From positions 1-37,998 of the IMG/VR virus record IMGVR_UViG_3300046722_000274: DNA of 37,998 nucleotides, one strand, 5' to 3'. The first letter of the stretch is position 1, and each line of letters begins with the position of its first letter. Of the stretch, positions 28,961 through 37,982 are shown in pieces. The position numbers and the translations under genes are program-made. The notes beneath the pieces were generated by a model, which saw only the letters and a list, made by a program, of their open reading frames with translations, was not told where the DNA came from and made no database searches. The DNA comes from a virus.

Positions 28961-30539
28961 GTTCGACTGGCAGGCCTACGTGCGACAGCGCTACCCCCTA
29001 GATGCGCTGTCGCACTCGGCTGCTCGGGTCCGTCAGACGCGGCGTGATCCGCTGCTGTTCGGCTTGACCTACTTCGGCCATCACCTGGAGTCCGAAGAGA
29101 CCGGCCACGTGATCAGCTTCAGTGACTTCCACCTGGACCTGTGCACTTACGCGTCCACGTGGATGATCAAGAGCCCTGAGCCGATGGCCAACCGGCATGG
29201 CTGGATCGCGCCTCGCGGCTCGGGCAAGTCGTCTTGGCTGTTCCTGATCCTGCCCGCGTGGGCGCTGGCGCACGGCCACCGGCGCTACGTGGCCGCGTTC
29301 GCCGACACGGCGACGCAGGCCGAGACGCACCTGAAGTCTCTGAAGATCGAACTCGACACGAACCCGCTGCTCCGGTACGACTTCTCCGATTTCTGCAAAC
29401 CGGGCCTGCGGCCGGACGGTCGGACCGTGGCCGATGACGAGTCGCTCACCGTGCGCGGCAACGGCGCGGTGTTCATGGCCAAGGGCATCGACTCGTCCGC
29501 GCTCGGCGCCAAGCTCGGCAACCAGCGGCCGGACTGCCTGCTGTTCGACGACATCGAACCGGATGAGGCCAACTACTCGGTGGCACAGAAGGAGAAGCGA
29601 CTCAAGACCATCGTGCAAGCCGTGTTCCCGATGAACACCTCGGCCGTGGTCACCTTCGCCGGCACAGTCACCATGCCCGGGTCCGTGATCCATGACCTGG
29701 TGCGCTCGGTCACCGAAGCAGGGCCGCCCGAGCCGTGGGTGACCGACGAGAAGATCCAGGTGCACCACTACCCGGCGCTGGCCACCGACGCCGACACCGG
29801 TCAGCAGCGCAGCACGTGGCCGGCGCGCTGGTCGCTTGAGCACCTGCTGTCGATCCAGCACACGCGGTCGTTCGCCATGAACTTCCAGAACGAGCCGATC
29901 AATCCGGACGGCCTGTACTGGACCGTCGACGACATCCGGTACTGGGACGAGACCGGCGAGAGCGCCGATTACCTGACGTGGACCCGCAAGGCCATGGTGA
30001 TCGACCCCGCGGTCAGCGACGGCAAGGCGTCGGACTGGTCGGCGCTCGCGGTCGGGTGGCTGCGGCCAGCCGGCGTCAGCGAGAACGGCGCCGGCCACCC
30101 GCTCGTGCTGGTCAAGGACATCCGCCAGGTCAAGGCCACCGGCCGTCAGCTTCGGGACTACGCCCTGCGGCTGGCCGAGCAGCTCGGCGTCCAGCGGGTG
30201 TTCATCGAATGCAACCAGGGCCACTCGCTGTGGCTGGACACCTTCGCGGACTTCCCGATCCGTGTGGATCTCATGCACGCGTCCGAGCCAAAGCCCGTGC
30301 GCGCCGGCATGGCGCTCAACCACTACCAGGCCACGCCGACGCGCGTGATCCATGAGCGCAAGTTCGCCAGCGCCGAGACGCAGATGCTCGGCTTCCCCAA
30401 GACCGTCAACGACGACCAGGTCGACGCGGTCAGCCACCTGACCCGCGTGCTACTGGAGCCAGACACCGTCACCATCGTGGCGACGGTGCAAGCTCGGCCC
30501 CGCCGGCCCGTGGTGGCCAGCGTCACCCCCTACGCGTGA
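28947..30539 (+). CDS. terL: Terminase large subunit
   Basis: A 530-residue packaging motor. ATPase domain: Walker A APRGSGKS (about residues 88-95) and Walker B CLLFDDIEPDE (about 191-201). RNase H-like nuclease domain: VIDPAVSDGKASDWSA (first Asp), FIECNQG (Glu) and NDDQVDAVSHL (last acidic pair). It translocates DNA into the capsid through the portal and cuts it. The ATG overlaps the small subunit gene by 14 bases. The portal gene follows directly. Confidence 0.94.
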   Translation: MRADEFDWQAYVRQRYPLDALSHSAARVRQTRRDPLLFGLTYFGHHLESEETGHVISFSDFHLDLCTYASTWMIKSPEPMANRHGWIAPRGSGKSSWLFLILPAWALAHGHRRYVAAFADTATQAETHLKSLKIELDTNPLLRYDFSDFCKPGLRPDGRTVADDESLTVRGNGAVFMAKGIDSSALGAKLGNQRPDCLLFDDIEPDEANYSVAQKEKRLKTIVQAVFPMNTSAVVTFAGTVTMPGSVIHDLVRSVTEAGPPEPWVTDEKIQVHHYPALATDADTGQQRSTWPARWSLEHLLSIQHTRSFAMNFQNEPINPDGLYWTVDDIRYWDETGESADYLTWTRKAMVIDPAVSDGKASDWSALAVGWLRPAGVSENGAGHPLVLVKDIRQVKATGRQLRDYALRLAEQLGVQRVFIECNQGHSLWLDTFADFPIRVDLMHASEPKPVRAGMALNHYQATPTRVIHERKFASAETQMLGFPKTVNDDQVDAVSHLTRVLLEPDTVTIVATVQARPRRPVVASVTPYA

Positions 30540-30550
30540 GAGGCAGCCCG

Positions 30551-32164
30551 ATGACTGCACCCGTGGTCGCCACCTACGTGGACGAGTCGAGCCCGGCCAC
30601 CGGCTCGGCCGCCGACTTGGAACAGGCCTTGCGCGAGATCACCCGGAACGCGCCCGGCTACAAGAAGGCGTACCAGTACTGGCGCGGCAACTTCGCTGAG
30701 GTGCACGCGTCGCCGAACCTCAAGCGCATTCTCGCGCAGGCCGGATCGTCCGAGTACAACGTCAGCATCGGCAAGCGCGTGGTGGCCGCGGTCACCGACC
30801 GCTTGGAGATCACGTCTATCGACGTCGACGACTCGGCCACCGAGGCGCTGGAAGCGCTGTCCAAGGCCAACCAGCTGGACATCAAGCTGCCTCAACTGTT
30901 TCAGAAGACGATCATGTACGGGGACATGTACGTCACCGTCTGGCCCGAGCCTGACGAAGACGGCGTGGAGATGGTGCTGCGCAGCCCAGAGACCATGCGC
31001 GCGTTCTACGATCCTGAGAACGAAGACAAGCTGCTGTTCATGGCGCTGACCTGGTGTCAGCCGGACAAGCGCCGCCGGGTGACCCTGTTCTACGCCGACC
31101 GGATCGAGCGCTACATCAGTCGCAAGACCGAGCAGGGCGTCACGTCGCTGGATGCCAAGGACTACCAGCCGTGGACGAGCGCCGACGATCCGGACGCCTG
31201 GTTCGAGACGCACGAATACGGCCAGATTCCCGCGTTCCACTTCCGCACCGACACCCCGTACGGAATCAGCGAGCTGGAAGACGTCTACGGCGCGCAGAAC
31301 CTGCTCACCAAGCAGGTGGCGACGCTGGCCGCCGCCACCGAGGGCTACGGCTACCCGCTGCGGGCGGCACTGTCCAAGGCCGGCACGCTCGGCGACCGGT
31401 CCGCGGCCACCGGGTGGGACGACCAGCGCAACGTGCCCGCCGGCAGCCAGCTCAACTCGCGTCAGGTCGGCCCGGCGATCAAGAGCAACCCTGGCGACCT
31501 GATCAAACTCACCGACACCGATAGCCTAGTCAGTCTGCCGCCGGCCGACGTGAACAACTTCGTCCAGCCGATCGAGCTGGCGCTGACCCTGGTCAACACC
31601 GTGTCCGGCAAGAACGTCTACAGCCACAACGCTTCCCGGGCCGACGCGTCCGGCATCGCGCAGCAGGAACGTGACCGGCCACTGGTCAAGATCGTTGAGG
31701 CTTATCAGCGGCTGCTCGGCGCCACGCTCACCGATGCGCTGGAGTTCGCGCTCATGATCATGGGCGCTGTCGACGTCGACGTCACGATCGAGTGGTCCGA
31801 GGCGCAACTGACGGATGACATCGCCAGCGCTCAGACCGCCATTGCCAAGCAGTCGGCGGGCGTGCCGCAGGACGAGACCCTGGTTGAGATGGGCTACCTC
31901 ACCAAGCAGGTACAGGAGTGGAGCAAGGGCACCGAGCTGACCAACCTGGAGACTCGCGTAGACCTGGTCAACAAGATCGGGACGGCGCTCCAGGGGCTCG
32001 GCGCGGCGCAGCAGCTCGGTGTTGTCGACCCAGCCATGATCAACACCGTGCTCCAGTTCGTGCTCCAGGGCATCATCAGCCCAGACGACGACGAAGACGA
32101 CAAGCCGATCGTGGACCCGAACGCGCTGCCGACGCCGCCTAAGCCCGCGCCGGTGGCGTCGTGA
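30551..32164 (+). CDS. Portal protein (SPP1 gp6-like family)
   Basis: A 537-residue protein after the large terminase. It fits the SPP1-type portal family by size and layout: an N-terminal helical part with YKKAYQYWRGNFAEV, a central alpha/beta wing (MYGDMYVTVWPEPDEDGVEMV), and a C-terminal helical crown ending in an acidic/Pro-rich tail (PDDDEDDKPIVDP). The ring of portal subunits is the DNA entry and exit channel. The ATG at 30551 has GAGAGG upstream; an upstream in-frame start is less likely. Confidence 0.92.
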   Translation: MTAPVVATYVDESSPATGSAADLEQALREITRNAPGYKKAYQYWRGNFAEVHASPNLKRILAQAGSSEYNVSIGKRVVAAVTDRLEITSIDVDDSATEALEALSKANQLDIKLPQLFQKTIMYGDMYVTVWPEPDEDGVEMVLRSPETMRAFYDPENEDKLLFMALTWCQPDKRRRVTLFYADRIERYISRKTEQGVTSLDAKDYQPWTSADDPDAWFETHEYGQIPAFHFRTDTPYGISELEDVYGAQNLLTKQVATLAAATEGYGYPLRAALSKAGTLGDRSAATGWDDQRNVPAGSQLNSRQVGPAIKSNPGDLIKLTDTDSLVSLPPADVNNFVQPIELALTLVNTVSGKNVYSHNASRADASGIAQQERDRPLVKIVEAYQRLLGATLTDALEFALMIMGAVDVDVTIEWSEAQLTDDIASAQTAIAKQSAGVPQDETLVEMGYLTKQVQEWSKGTELTNLETRVDLVNKIGTALQGLGAAQQLGVVDPAMINTVLQFVLQGIISPDDDEDDKPIVDPNALPTPPKPAPVAS

Positions 32165-33264
32165 CCACGTCACAGCCAGGCCAGCCGCTTCCCCAGCAGC
32201 AACAGAGCTGGGCGCATGACGCCGCGCTGCTCGCGATCGAGACGGCCGTCACGGGCATGATCACGGGTCGGCTGCTCGGCCGACTGCGTGAGCTGCTGGG
32301 TAGCTCCACCCGGGCGTGGGTGACGCTGTTCGGCACTGTGGCTGCCAAGCCGACATCGATCGACCAGGCGCGGCCCGTGGTGGAGCTGGTGCACGCCGTG
32401 CTGGACCAGGTGGCTGACGAAGTGCCCGAGGCGGTGCGCTCGATCGGCGACGGCGTCCGGGCGGCGTACGTGCTCGGGCTCAAGCAGGCCGGCGCGCGGA
32501 AGGTCACCGATCTGTGGTCGGTCGCTCCGTTCGATCTGCCTGCCGTGGTGCATCGTCAGATCAAGGACACGTTGGCGTTTGACGTGGTAGTGCCCACGGC
32601 CGAGCAGCTGATCCGCAAGCGCGAGCGGGAACGCATCGTGGCCGCCGTGCGCGCCGAACTGGACCAGGCCAAGCAGCTACTCGACGCTGAGCAGCTCACG
32701 GCCAAGGGCTTCACGCGGGTGCAGGTGGCCATCGCGCGGGCCGAGAAGATCGAACAGCGTGTTCAGGACGCGGTGGCGTGGCATCTGCTCAACGCCAACC
32801 AGCAGGCCGTCAGCGACACGGCTGAGCGCCGGGGCCTGGAGCTGATTTGGATCAGCGAGCGGGACGCCTGCGTGGTGTGTCTGGCACTGAACGGCGACGT
32901 GGTGGAACCGGGCGACACGTTCGACGTGACGGCCACCTACGGCGACGTGGACAAGGCACCGGTTGTGTGGCCGGACGCCGAGACGCTGCTGCACCCGCCG
33001 AGGCACAACCGCTGCCGCTGCCGCTGCGAGGCGCACGACGCTGAGCGTGACCACGCGTTCGCCGCGGCGCTGAAGCGCGAGTCGGACCGCGCTATCGCTT
33101 ATGGCTGGCGCACCGACAGCGAGTCTGGAGAGGTGCGCCGCCGGGCGGCGTCCGAGCTGCTGGCCAAGGGCGTGAACCTCCCGGCCAGCGTCAAGAAGCG
33201 GGCGGCCAAGGCGGTCAAGGAACCGAACACGTTCGGCGGACCGGTCCCGGACGTGGCCCGGTGA
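32161..33264 (+). CDS. MuF-like capsid maturation protein
   Basis: A 367-residue minor head protein. The helical N-terminal part (about 1-215) is followed by the MuF core: RDACVVCLALNGDVVEPG (C237, C240) and PPRHNRCRCRC (H282, C285, C287), a probable zinc site of the SPP1 gp7/Mu F family. The C-terminal tail is basic. It probably binds portal and incoming DNA. GTG start overlaps the portal stop (GTGA). Confidence 0.9.
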   Translation: MTTSQPGQPLPQQQQSWAHDAALLAIETAVTGMITGRLLGRLRELLGSSTRAWVTLFGTVAAKPTSIDQARPVVELVHAVLDQVADEVPEAVRSIGDGVRAAYVLGLKQAGARKVTDLWSVAPFDLPAVVHRQIKDTLAFDVVVPTAEQLIRKRERERIVAAVRAELDQAKQLLDAEQLTAKGFTRVQVAIARAEKIEQRVQDAVAWHLLNANQQAVSDTAERRGLELIWISERDACVVCLALNGDVVEPGDTFDVTATYGDVDKAPVVWPDAETLLHPPRHNRCRCRCEAHDAERDHAFAAALKRESDRAIAYGWRTDSESGEVRRRAASELLAKGVNLPASVKKRAAKAVKEPNTFGGPVPDVAR

Positions 33265-33307
33265 CCTACAGTGAGATGGTTCGGCCCACACCGAAGGGAA
33301 CACAACC

Positions 33308-34003
33308 ATGGCAGACGACGTGACTCCGCAGTTGGACGACGCTGCGATTGAGGCACTGCTCGGCGACGTCGACGCGATCGACAAGGACACCGACCAGCCA
33401 CCCGCCGACTGGAAACCGCCCACGTGGGCCGAGCACAGGGCGATGGAAGAGAAGCTGCGCAAGGCCAACAGCGGCGCGAAGAACGTGCGCCTGAAGCTGG
33501 CCAGTCTCCAGGGCAAGCCGGGCACGCCGGCCGCAATCCCGCCTAAGCCGGGCACGCCGGCCGCTGCCGCCGGCGACGCCAAGACCGAGGCGCAGATTCG
33601 CGCCGAGATCGAGGCTGAGTACAAGGCCAAGCAGGACACCGCGGCCACGCAGTCGGCCGCGGTCACCGCGTTGGTGGCCGCCGGCCTGAAGCTGCCCGCC
33701 GAGAAGCGCACCGCGGCGGCCAAGCGAGCGCTCGGTCTGCTGGACCTGTCCACCGTCACCGGCGCCGACGACACCGCCGGTATCGAGGCGGCCGTGGATG
33801 ACGCGCGCAGCAACTTCCCTGGGTTGTTCGACGACGCTGGTGACGATGGCAACGGCAATGGCCGCAAGGTGCCCGTGAAGAGCCATCAGCGCCGTCTCGG
33901 CGGCCCCGGCGCGGCGTCGACGGGCAAGAACGACGCCGGCAACGCGGTGCCCGCTGTGGAGCAGCTGGCGGCCAAGATCTTCGGCACTGTCGGCAAGGGC
34001 TGA
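33308..34003 (+). CDS. Scaffolding protein
   Basis: A 231-residue, Ala/Lys/Asp/Glu-rich, mostly helical protein between the MuF and capsid genes, the standard scaffold position. It has an acidic N-terminus, a Pro/Gly spacer with two PGTPAA segments (about 76-92), a coiled-coil-like centre (KTEAQIRAEIEAEYKAKQ) and a basic C-terminal part (KVPVKSHQRRLGG) that may bind capsid protein. GAAGGG precedes the ATG. Confidence 0.85.
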   Translation: MADDVTPQLDDAAIEALLGDVDAIDKDTDQPPADWKPPTWAEHRAMEEKLRKANSGAKNVRLKLASLQGKPGTPAAIPPKPGTPAAAAGDAKTEAQIRAEIEAEYKAKQDTAATQSAAVTALVAAGLKLPAEKRTAAAKRALGLLDLSTVTGADDTAGIEAAVDDARSNFPGLFDDAGDDGNGNGRKVPVKSHQRRLGGPGAASTGKNDAGNAVPAVEQLAAKIFGTVGKG

Positions 34004-34033
34004 TTGCATCACGTCGCAGTGGGCGCTTACTCT
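34003..34033 (+). promoter_or_regulatory. Capsid promoter with operator-like site
   Basis: TTGCAT (34004-34009), 18 bases, TACTCT (34028-34033) forms a good promoter about 108 bases before the capsid ATG. An operator-like site lies at 34003-34020 (ATTGC-ATCACGTC-GCAGT, 13 of 18 matches). Further on, GTGACG (34101-34106) and CGTCAC (34119-34124) form a short inverted repeat; nothing else was seen in this 137-base gap. Confidence 0.5.
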
Positions 34034-34140
34034 GTGCACAGGGCACGCGCCCGCTGCCGTGAGGCAACCAGGATGACCGGCCACGCCGGGACACCGCGAG
34101 GTGACGCCGAGTTGTATACGTCACACGAAAGGTGCCCGCG

Positions 34141-35082
34141 ATGGCAGCCGTCGATGTGGGCGAGTGGATCCCCGAAGACTGGTCCGCGAGCCCCCTGGTT
34201 GAGCTCTACAAGAACAAGTCCGCCGCGATCCAGATTGCGACGTCGGACGGTGGCCGCTTCGAGACGATGACCACGCGTCTCAAGCACGTGCCCAAGGACA
34301 GCGACTTCGACGTGCAGTTCACCGCGAAGGGCGCTACCTACGGCCTGGACGCCGAACCGGGCGACCAGATTCTGCTGGAAGCCAAGAAGATCACCGGCGC
34401 GGCCCAGTTCGACGACGAAGACATCCAGGACGCGGCGAACTTCGTCAACGTCTTCAGCACCAAGCAGCGTTCCGGTGTCGCCGCGCTTGCTCGGCTGCTG
34501 GACAACTCCGTGTTCGGCGTCACCGGCGCCGAGACTGCCGAGCCGACCATGACCCGGCCGTACGAGTCGCTGCCGCAGGCGATCCTGACCAGCAACCTCA
34601 CCGGTCAGGTCAGCGTGTTCAGCCAGGCCGCCACCCTGGACGTGCAGCGCAACGCGATCAACGGCGCGCTGGCGTACTCCGAGCAGAGCAAGTGGAGCTC
34701 GGACGACATCGTCTGCGTGGCCAGCCCCGCGTTCAAGCAGTACTTCCGCAACGCCCCGATGAACGGCTTCGTCGGTGTGCCGATGTGGGACGAGACCGCC
34801 GGCACCGTGTTCAACCGGCCCGTGTACTGGACGCGGTCCGCGGTGTCGACCACCACGGCCACCGCTGCGCTGGCCACGCTCGGCGCGGCCAAGCCGCTGC
34901 TGTTCTTCGTCCCGCGGGCGATGCTCGTGTTCGGCCGCCGGCTGGACCTGGAGTGGATGTACACCGATCCCCGCATCGGCATCGGCGCCCTGTCCGACAC
35001 CGCGTACCTCAAGGTCCGCCAGCGCACCGCGTACAAGACCGGTGACGGCGCGGCCGGGGCCATGGTGCGGATGGAAGCCTGA
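34141..35082 (+). CDS. Major capsid protein (HK97 fold)
   Basis: A 313-residue protein between the scaffold and connector genes, with the compact HK97-type pattern of actinophage capsids: an N-arm, a helical spine (IQDAANFVNVFSTKQRSGVAAL), and the strand ALAYSEQSKWSSDDIVCVASPAF of the P/A domains. It ends YLKVRQRTAYKTGDGAAGAMVRMEA. ATG at 34141 with GAAAGGTG upstream; an ATG 9 bases earlier is less well placed. A terminator follows, which suggests separate high expression. Confidence 0.93.
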   Translation: MAAVDVGEWIPEDWSASPLVELYKNKSAAIQIATSDGGRFETMTTRLKHVPKDSDFDVQFTAKGATYGLDAEPGDQILLEAKKITGAAQFDDEDIQDAANFVNVFSTKQRSGVAALARLLDNSVFGVTGAETAEPTMTRPYESLPQAILTSNLTGQVSVFSQAATLDVQRNAINGALAYSEQSKWSSDDIVCVASPAFKQYFRNAPMNGFVGVPMWDETAGTVFNRPVYWTRSAVSTTTATAALATLGAAKPLLFFVPRAMLVFGRRLDLEWMYTDPRIGIGALSDTAYLKVRQRTAYKTGDGAAGAMVRMEA

Positions 35083-35095
35083 TCCGTCATGCTCG

Positions 35096-35130
35096 CGGTG
35101 CCGGTCCTAATCCCCTCGGGACCGGCACCG
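35096..35130 (+). terminator. Hairpin after the major capsid gene
   Basis: A perfect 12-bp stem (35096-35107 with 35119-35130) around an 11-base loop, followed by TTCCC, lies 13 bases after the capsid stop. A partial terminator here would make the capsid mRNA more abundant than the downstream genes. Confidence 0.85.
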
Positions 35131-35151
35131 TTCCCACAGAGAGGCACGATC

Positions 35152-35592
35152 ATGACGGACCCGACTGAGACCCCGATCGGCGACCAGGTGGCCGCCGAGA
35201 CGAGCGACCAGCCTGCCACCGAGCAGCCCGATATCGCCCCCGGCAACGCCGAGGTGGACGTGGAGCAGCCCGTCACCGAGGGCACGTTCAACGCTGTCGA
35301 CGGCAGCGAGCGGCCGAAGTACGGCTACCACGACGGCCGCTTCTACGCCACCTTCACGGTGAAGGCCGAGGGCGGCCCGCTGTCCGGAGAGCAGCTCGCG
35401 CAGTGCGCTGGTGAGGTGCGTCTGCACGCGGTCAACAACGGCTACCGCGCCGTCGACAACAGCCACGACGTGGTCACGCAGACCAGCGAAGACGGCAGCG
35501 TGGCGCAGGTGATCGTGTCGGTGCCGGCGGAGACCAACACCGTCCGCACCGCGGCCGAGGTGCCCGAGCAGACCGAGACTCCGGAGAGCTGA
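35152..35592 (+). CDS. Head-associated protein, putative decoration or accessory factor
   Basis: A 146-residue acidic protein (Glu/Asp/Thr/Pro-rich first 45 residues, then a short domain ERPKYGYHDGRFYATFTVKAE) directly after the capsid gene. The position suits a head decoration or small accessory protein, but no family is recognised. GAGAGG precedes the ATG. Confidence 0.65.
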   Translation: MTDPTETPIGDQVAAETSDQPATEQPDIAPGNAEVDVEQPVTEGTFNAVDGSERPKYGYHDGRFYATFTVKAEGGPLSGEQLAQCAGEVRLHAVNNGYRAVDNSHDVVTQTSEDGSVAQVIVSVPAETNTVRTAAEVPEQTETPES

Positions 35593-35595
35593 CCC

Positions 35596-36105
35596 ATGAC
35601 CCGCGCGATCACCACCTACACCGTGGCCGGCACGCCGGTCCCGTGTTGGTGCGACATCGCGCAGGTCAGCCTCATGACTGGTAAGACGCCGACCCAAGAG
35701 GTCATGGTCCAGGCTCAGATGGTGATCGAGAGCTACACCGAGTGCTTTGCCGACGCGCAGCCCCCGACCATGTGGCCGCGGGACCTGCGGTGGCTTCAGG
35801 ACGCGCTGGCCTATCAGGCGGCGTGGATGACGGGCCGGCTGGACAACTTCGACAACGTGGACGTGGTCTCGGTCAGTCAGGACGGGCAGTCGGCGACCAT
35901 GGCGCACGGGCAGGCCAACAAGCTGGCCCCGTTTGCCTGGACCTCGATCCTGAAGCTGTCCTGGATGCGGACCGGCAAGATCCGTATGCAGCCGGATCGC
36001 ACCGCCCGGTACGCGAACTGGCAGCAGATCCAGGACGCGTTCCTGCGGGATGAGGCGCCCGGTGACGCGCCGTGGCAGACAGCCGGGCCCGGGGGGCTCG
36101 CATGA
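35596..36105 (+). CDS. Head-tail connector (adaptor) protein
   Basis: A 169-residue protein in the standard place of the head-tail adaptor, which binds the portal ring. It is helical with many aromatics (TMWPRDLRWLQDALAYQAAWM) and a conserved-looking IRMQPDRTARYANWQQIQDAF. Starts 3 bases after the previous stop; the next gene overlaps its stop (ATGA). Confidence 0.78.
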   Translation: MTRAITTYTVAGTPVPCWCDIAQVSLMTGKTPTQEVMVQAQMVIESYTECFADAQPPTMWPRDLRWLQDALAYQAAWMTGRLDNFDNVDVVSVSQDGQSATMAHGQANKLAPFAWTSILKLSWMRTGKIRMQPDRTARYANWQQIQDAFLRDEAPGDAPWQTAGPGGLA

Positions 36106-36458
36106 GCCTCTCGGTGTTCCTGCCCAACGCCAGCGTCACCGTGTTGCGGACGCCGTTCAGCACACAGGACGCGGACGGTTACGGCGCGCCTGTTGACGAT
36201 GAGACCGCGGTGCCCGGCATGGCGGACGTGCCGGTGTCGCTGCGGTCGAAGCAGACCCGGGCGTGGGACCCAGAGCAGCAGCGTTACCTGAGTGTGACGA
36301 CGTACGTGGTCCGGTTCCGTCCGGGCTCCGACGTCAGGCAGTACGACCGGATCAAGGACGCGGCCGGCGGCTACTACGCCGTGGCCAACGTGACCTCGAA
36401 CCGGTCCGCGATCGGCGGGGCCACCGACGTGGTGGCCACGGCGACCGCGGTGCAGTAA
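36102..36458 (+). CDS. Head closure (stopper) protein
   Basis: A 118-residue beta-rich protein (VTVLRTPFSTQDADGYGAPV ... DRIKDAAGGYYAVANV) fitting the size and place of the SPP1 gp16/HK97 stopper family that seals the portal after packaging. The ATG overlaps the adaptor stop (ATGA). Confidence 0.75.
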   Translation: MSLSVFLPNASVTVLRTPFSTQDADGYGAPVDDETAVPGMADVPVSLRSKQTRAWDPEQQRYLSVTTYVVRFRPGSDVRQYDRIKDAAGGYYAVANVTSNRSAIGGATDVVATATAVQ

Positions 36459-36510
36459 CCCGACCGCGAAGGCTCGGGCACGCAGGGCGACCCTCGGGAA
36501 GGGGGCCACG

Positions 36511-36816
36511 GTGAATCTTGTCGAATGGGAACCGGATCTTTCGGACCACGTCGGCATGATCCGCGCGAAGCTGCTGAAGCGTTTCGGCGACGCCGTGGCC
36601 AAGGACGCGCAGCGCATCGCGCCGGTGGACACCGGCCTGCTGAAGTCCGAGATCAGCGCCAACGACACCGGCAGCCGGGTCATCGCCGACACCGACTACG
36701 CCGCGCCAGTCGAGTTCGGCCATCGTGTGGTGGTGAACGGTGAGGACACCGGCAAGTTCGTGCCGGCACAGCCGTACCTGCGGCCGGCGGCGTATCGCAC
36801 TCGGGATTCGCTGTGA
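36511..36816 (+). CDS. HK97 gp10-like tail/neck protein
   Basis: A 101-residue protein with AQRIAPVDTGLLKSEI and YAAPVEFGH, the hallmark APVDTGxLRxS...YAxxVEFG pattern of the HK97 gp10-like neck/tail completion family. GTG start with GAAGGGGG upstream. It overlaps the next gene by 4 bases (GTGA). Confidence 0.87.
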   Translation: MNLVEWEPDLSDHVGMIRAKLLKRFGDAVAKDAQRIAPVDTGLLKSEISANDTGSRVIADTDYAAPVEFGHRVVVNGEDTGKFVPAQPYLRPAAYRTRDSL

Positions 36817-37316
36817 CTGGCGCCAAGCTCCCGGATAGCTACCTGGTCATGGCCGGGTGGCTTCAGGCGCAGCTCGGCCTGGACGGCACCCGCGTGGGCC
36901 AGATTCTGCCGCCACGCACCGTGCCCGATCCCTCGGACCCGTCCGGTCAGGCGACGCTGCCCGCACCATGGATCACCGGTGGGGGCTTCTTGATGCTCAC
37001 GTCGGTGTCGGCGCTGGCGCACCCCGATGAACTGGAGCTCTTCCAGGACGTGTTTCAGGTGGACGCCTACGCCGCGGTGGCGGGCTCGGTGAAACCGCCC
37101 TACGGGCTCGCGTCCGAACTCGCCCAGCGCGGTTACGCGGCCACCAAGCAGCGTTCCGGCTGCGGCGTCTTCCCCCCGCTCCCGACGGCCTATCAGCGCG
37201 CTCAGGTGCGCACGGTCAACGGGGTCACTCGGCCGCGTCGGTTTCCCGACGCCGACGCGACCGGGCTTGCTCGATTCCAGTTCGAACTAATGATCAACTG
37301 GACGCTGTTCCCGTAG
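36813..37316 (+). CDS. Tail terminator protein
   Basis: A 167-residue alpha/beta protein between the neck gene and the major tail gene, the usual place of the tail terminator that ends tube growth. It ends RFQFELMINWTLFP, like other actinophage proteins at this locus. GTG start, GTGA overlap. Confidence 0.78.
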   Translation: MTGAKLPDSYLVMAGWLQAQLGLDGTRVGQILPPRTVPDPSDPSGQATLPAPWITGGGFLMLTSVSALAHPDELELFQDVFQVDAYAAVAGSVKPPYGLASELAQRGYAATKQRSGCGVFPPLPTAYQRAQVRTVNGVTRPRRFPDADATGLARFQFELMINWTLFP

Positions 37317-37347
37317 CCGGCCCGCCGGCCCAACGAAAGGAAGCACC

Positions 37348-37944
37348 ATGGCAGTCGGCAATGTGGGCAACGCGCTCATGGGCCCGGCAGACGTCTACGT
37401 CGGCGCCCAGAACATCGTCACCGCGGCGCCCACGGACGCGCTGATCAACGCGGCCCCGGCCGCATCGGCCTGGACGGACCTCGGCGGCACCAACGGCGGC
37501 GCGGACTTCCAGCACAACCCCAAGTTCACCGAACTGATGTTCGACCAGGTGGTTGACATCGTCGAAGAGCGGTTGACCTCCCGGGTCATCCAGGTGGTGG
37601 TGGCGCTGGCCGAGAACACCCTGATTAACCTGGCCACCTCGCTCAACTGCACCCTGGAGACCGCGGGCAGCAACTCGCTCTCGTTCCACCCGGTGTACGA
37701 CAAGACGGCCACGCAGACCCCGAAGGTCTCGCTGCTGTTGGATGGCTTCGCGCCGCCGGTCACCACGCCGGTGGCCATCGCCAGCCCGCGGCGCCGGATC
37801 TACCTTCCGCGGACCCAGCAGGTCGGCAACATCAGCATGGTGTACGCCAAGGACAAGCAGCAGCTCTTCAACTGCACGTTCAAGGCGTACTACGTGTCCG
37901 GCACGGTGCCCCCGTTCCGGGTGACCGACCAGACGGGCGTCTGA
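37348..37944 (+). CDS. Major tail (tube) protein
   Basis: A 198-residue beta-rich protein (GPADVYVGAQNIVTA, WTDLGGTNGGADFQHNPKF, ENTLINLATSL) with the typical actinophage tail tube pattern, including the early LGGTNGG-type strand. A GAAAGGAAG ribosome site precedes the ATG. It is the last complete gene; joining the ends puts the tail chaperone next. Confidence 0.9.
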   Translation: MAVGNVGNALMGPADVYVGAQNIVTAAPTDALINAAPAASAWTDLGGTNGGADFQHNPKFTELMFDQVVDIVEERLTSRVIQVVVALAENTLINLATSLNCTLETAGSNSLSFHPVYDKTATQTPKVSLLLDGFAPPVTTPVAIASPRRRIYLPRTQQVGNISMVYAKDKQQLFNCTFKAYYVSGTVPPFRVTDQTGV

Positions 37945-37956
37945 CCCACCAGCTGG

Positions 37957-37982
37957 TGGCCCCGCGTGTGGGCGCGGGGCCA
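37957..37982 (+). terminator. Hairpin after the major tail gene
   Basis: A 10-bp stem (TGGCCCCGCG, 37957-37966, with 37973-37982) and a 6-base loop follow the major tail stop by 12 bases. It would reduce transcription into the tail chaperones and tape measure, as in other siphoviruses. Confidence 0.82.

Noticed and set aside
28998-30437. Long - strand frame opposite the large terminase
   Set aside because: The + strand has clear Walker and nuclease motifs; the antisense frame has none.
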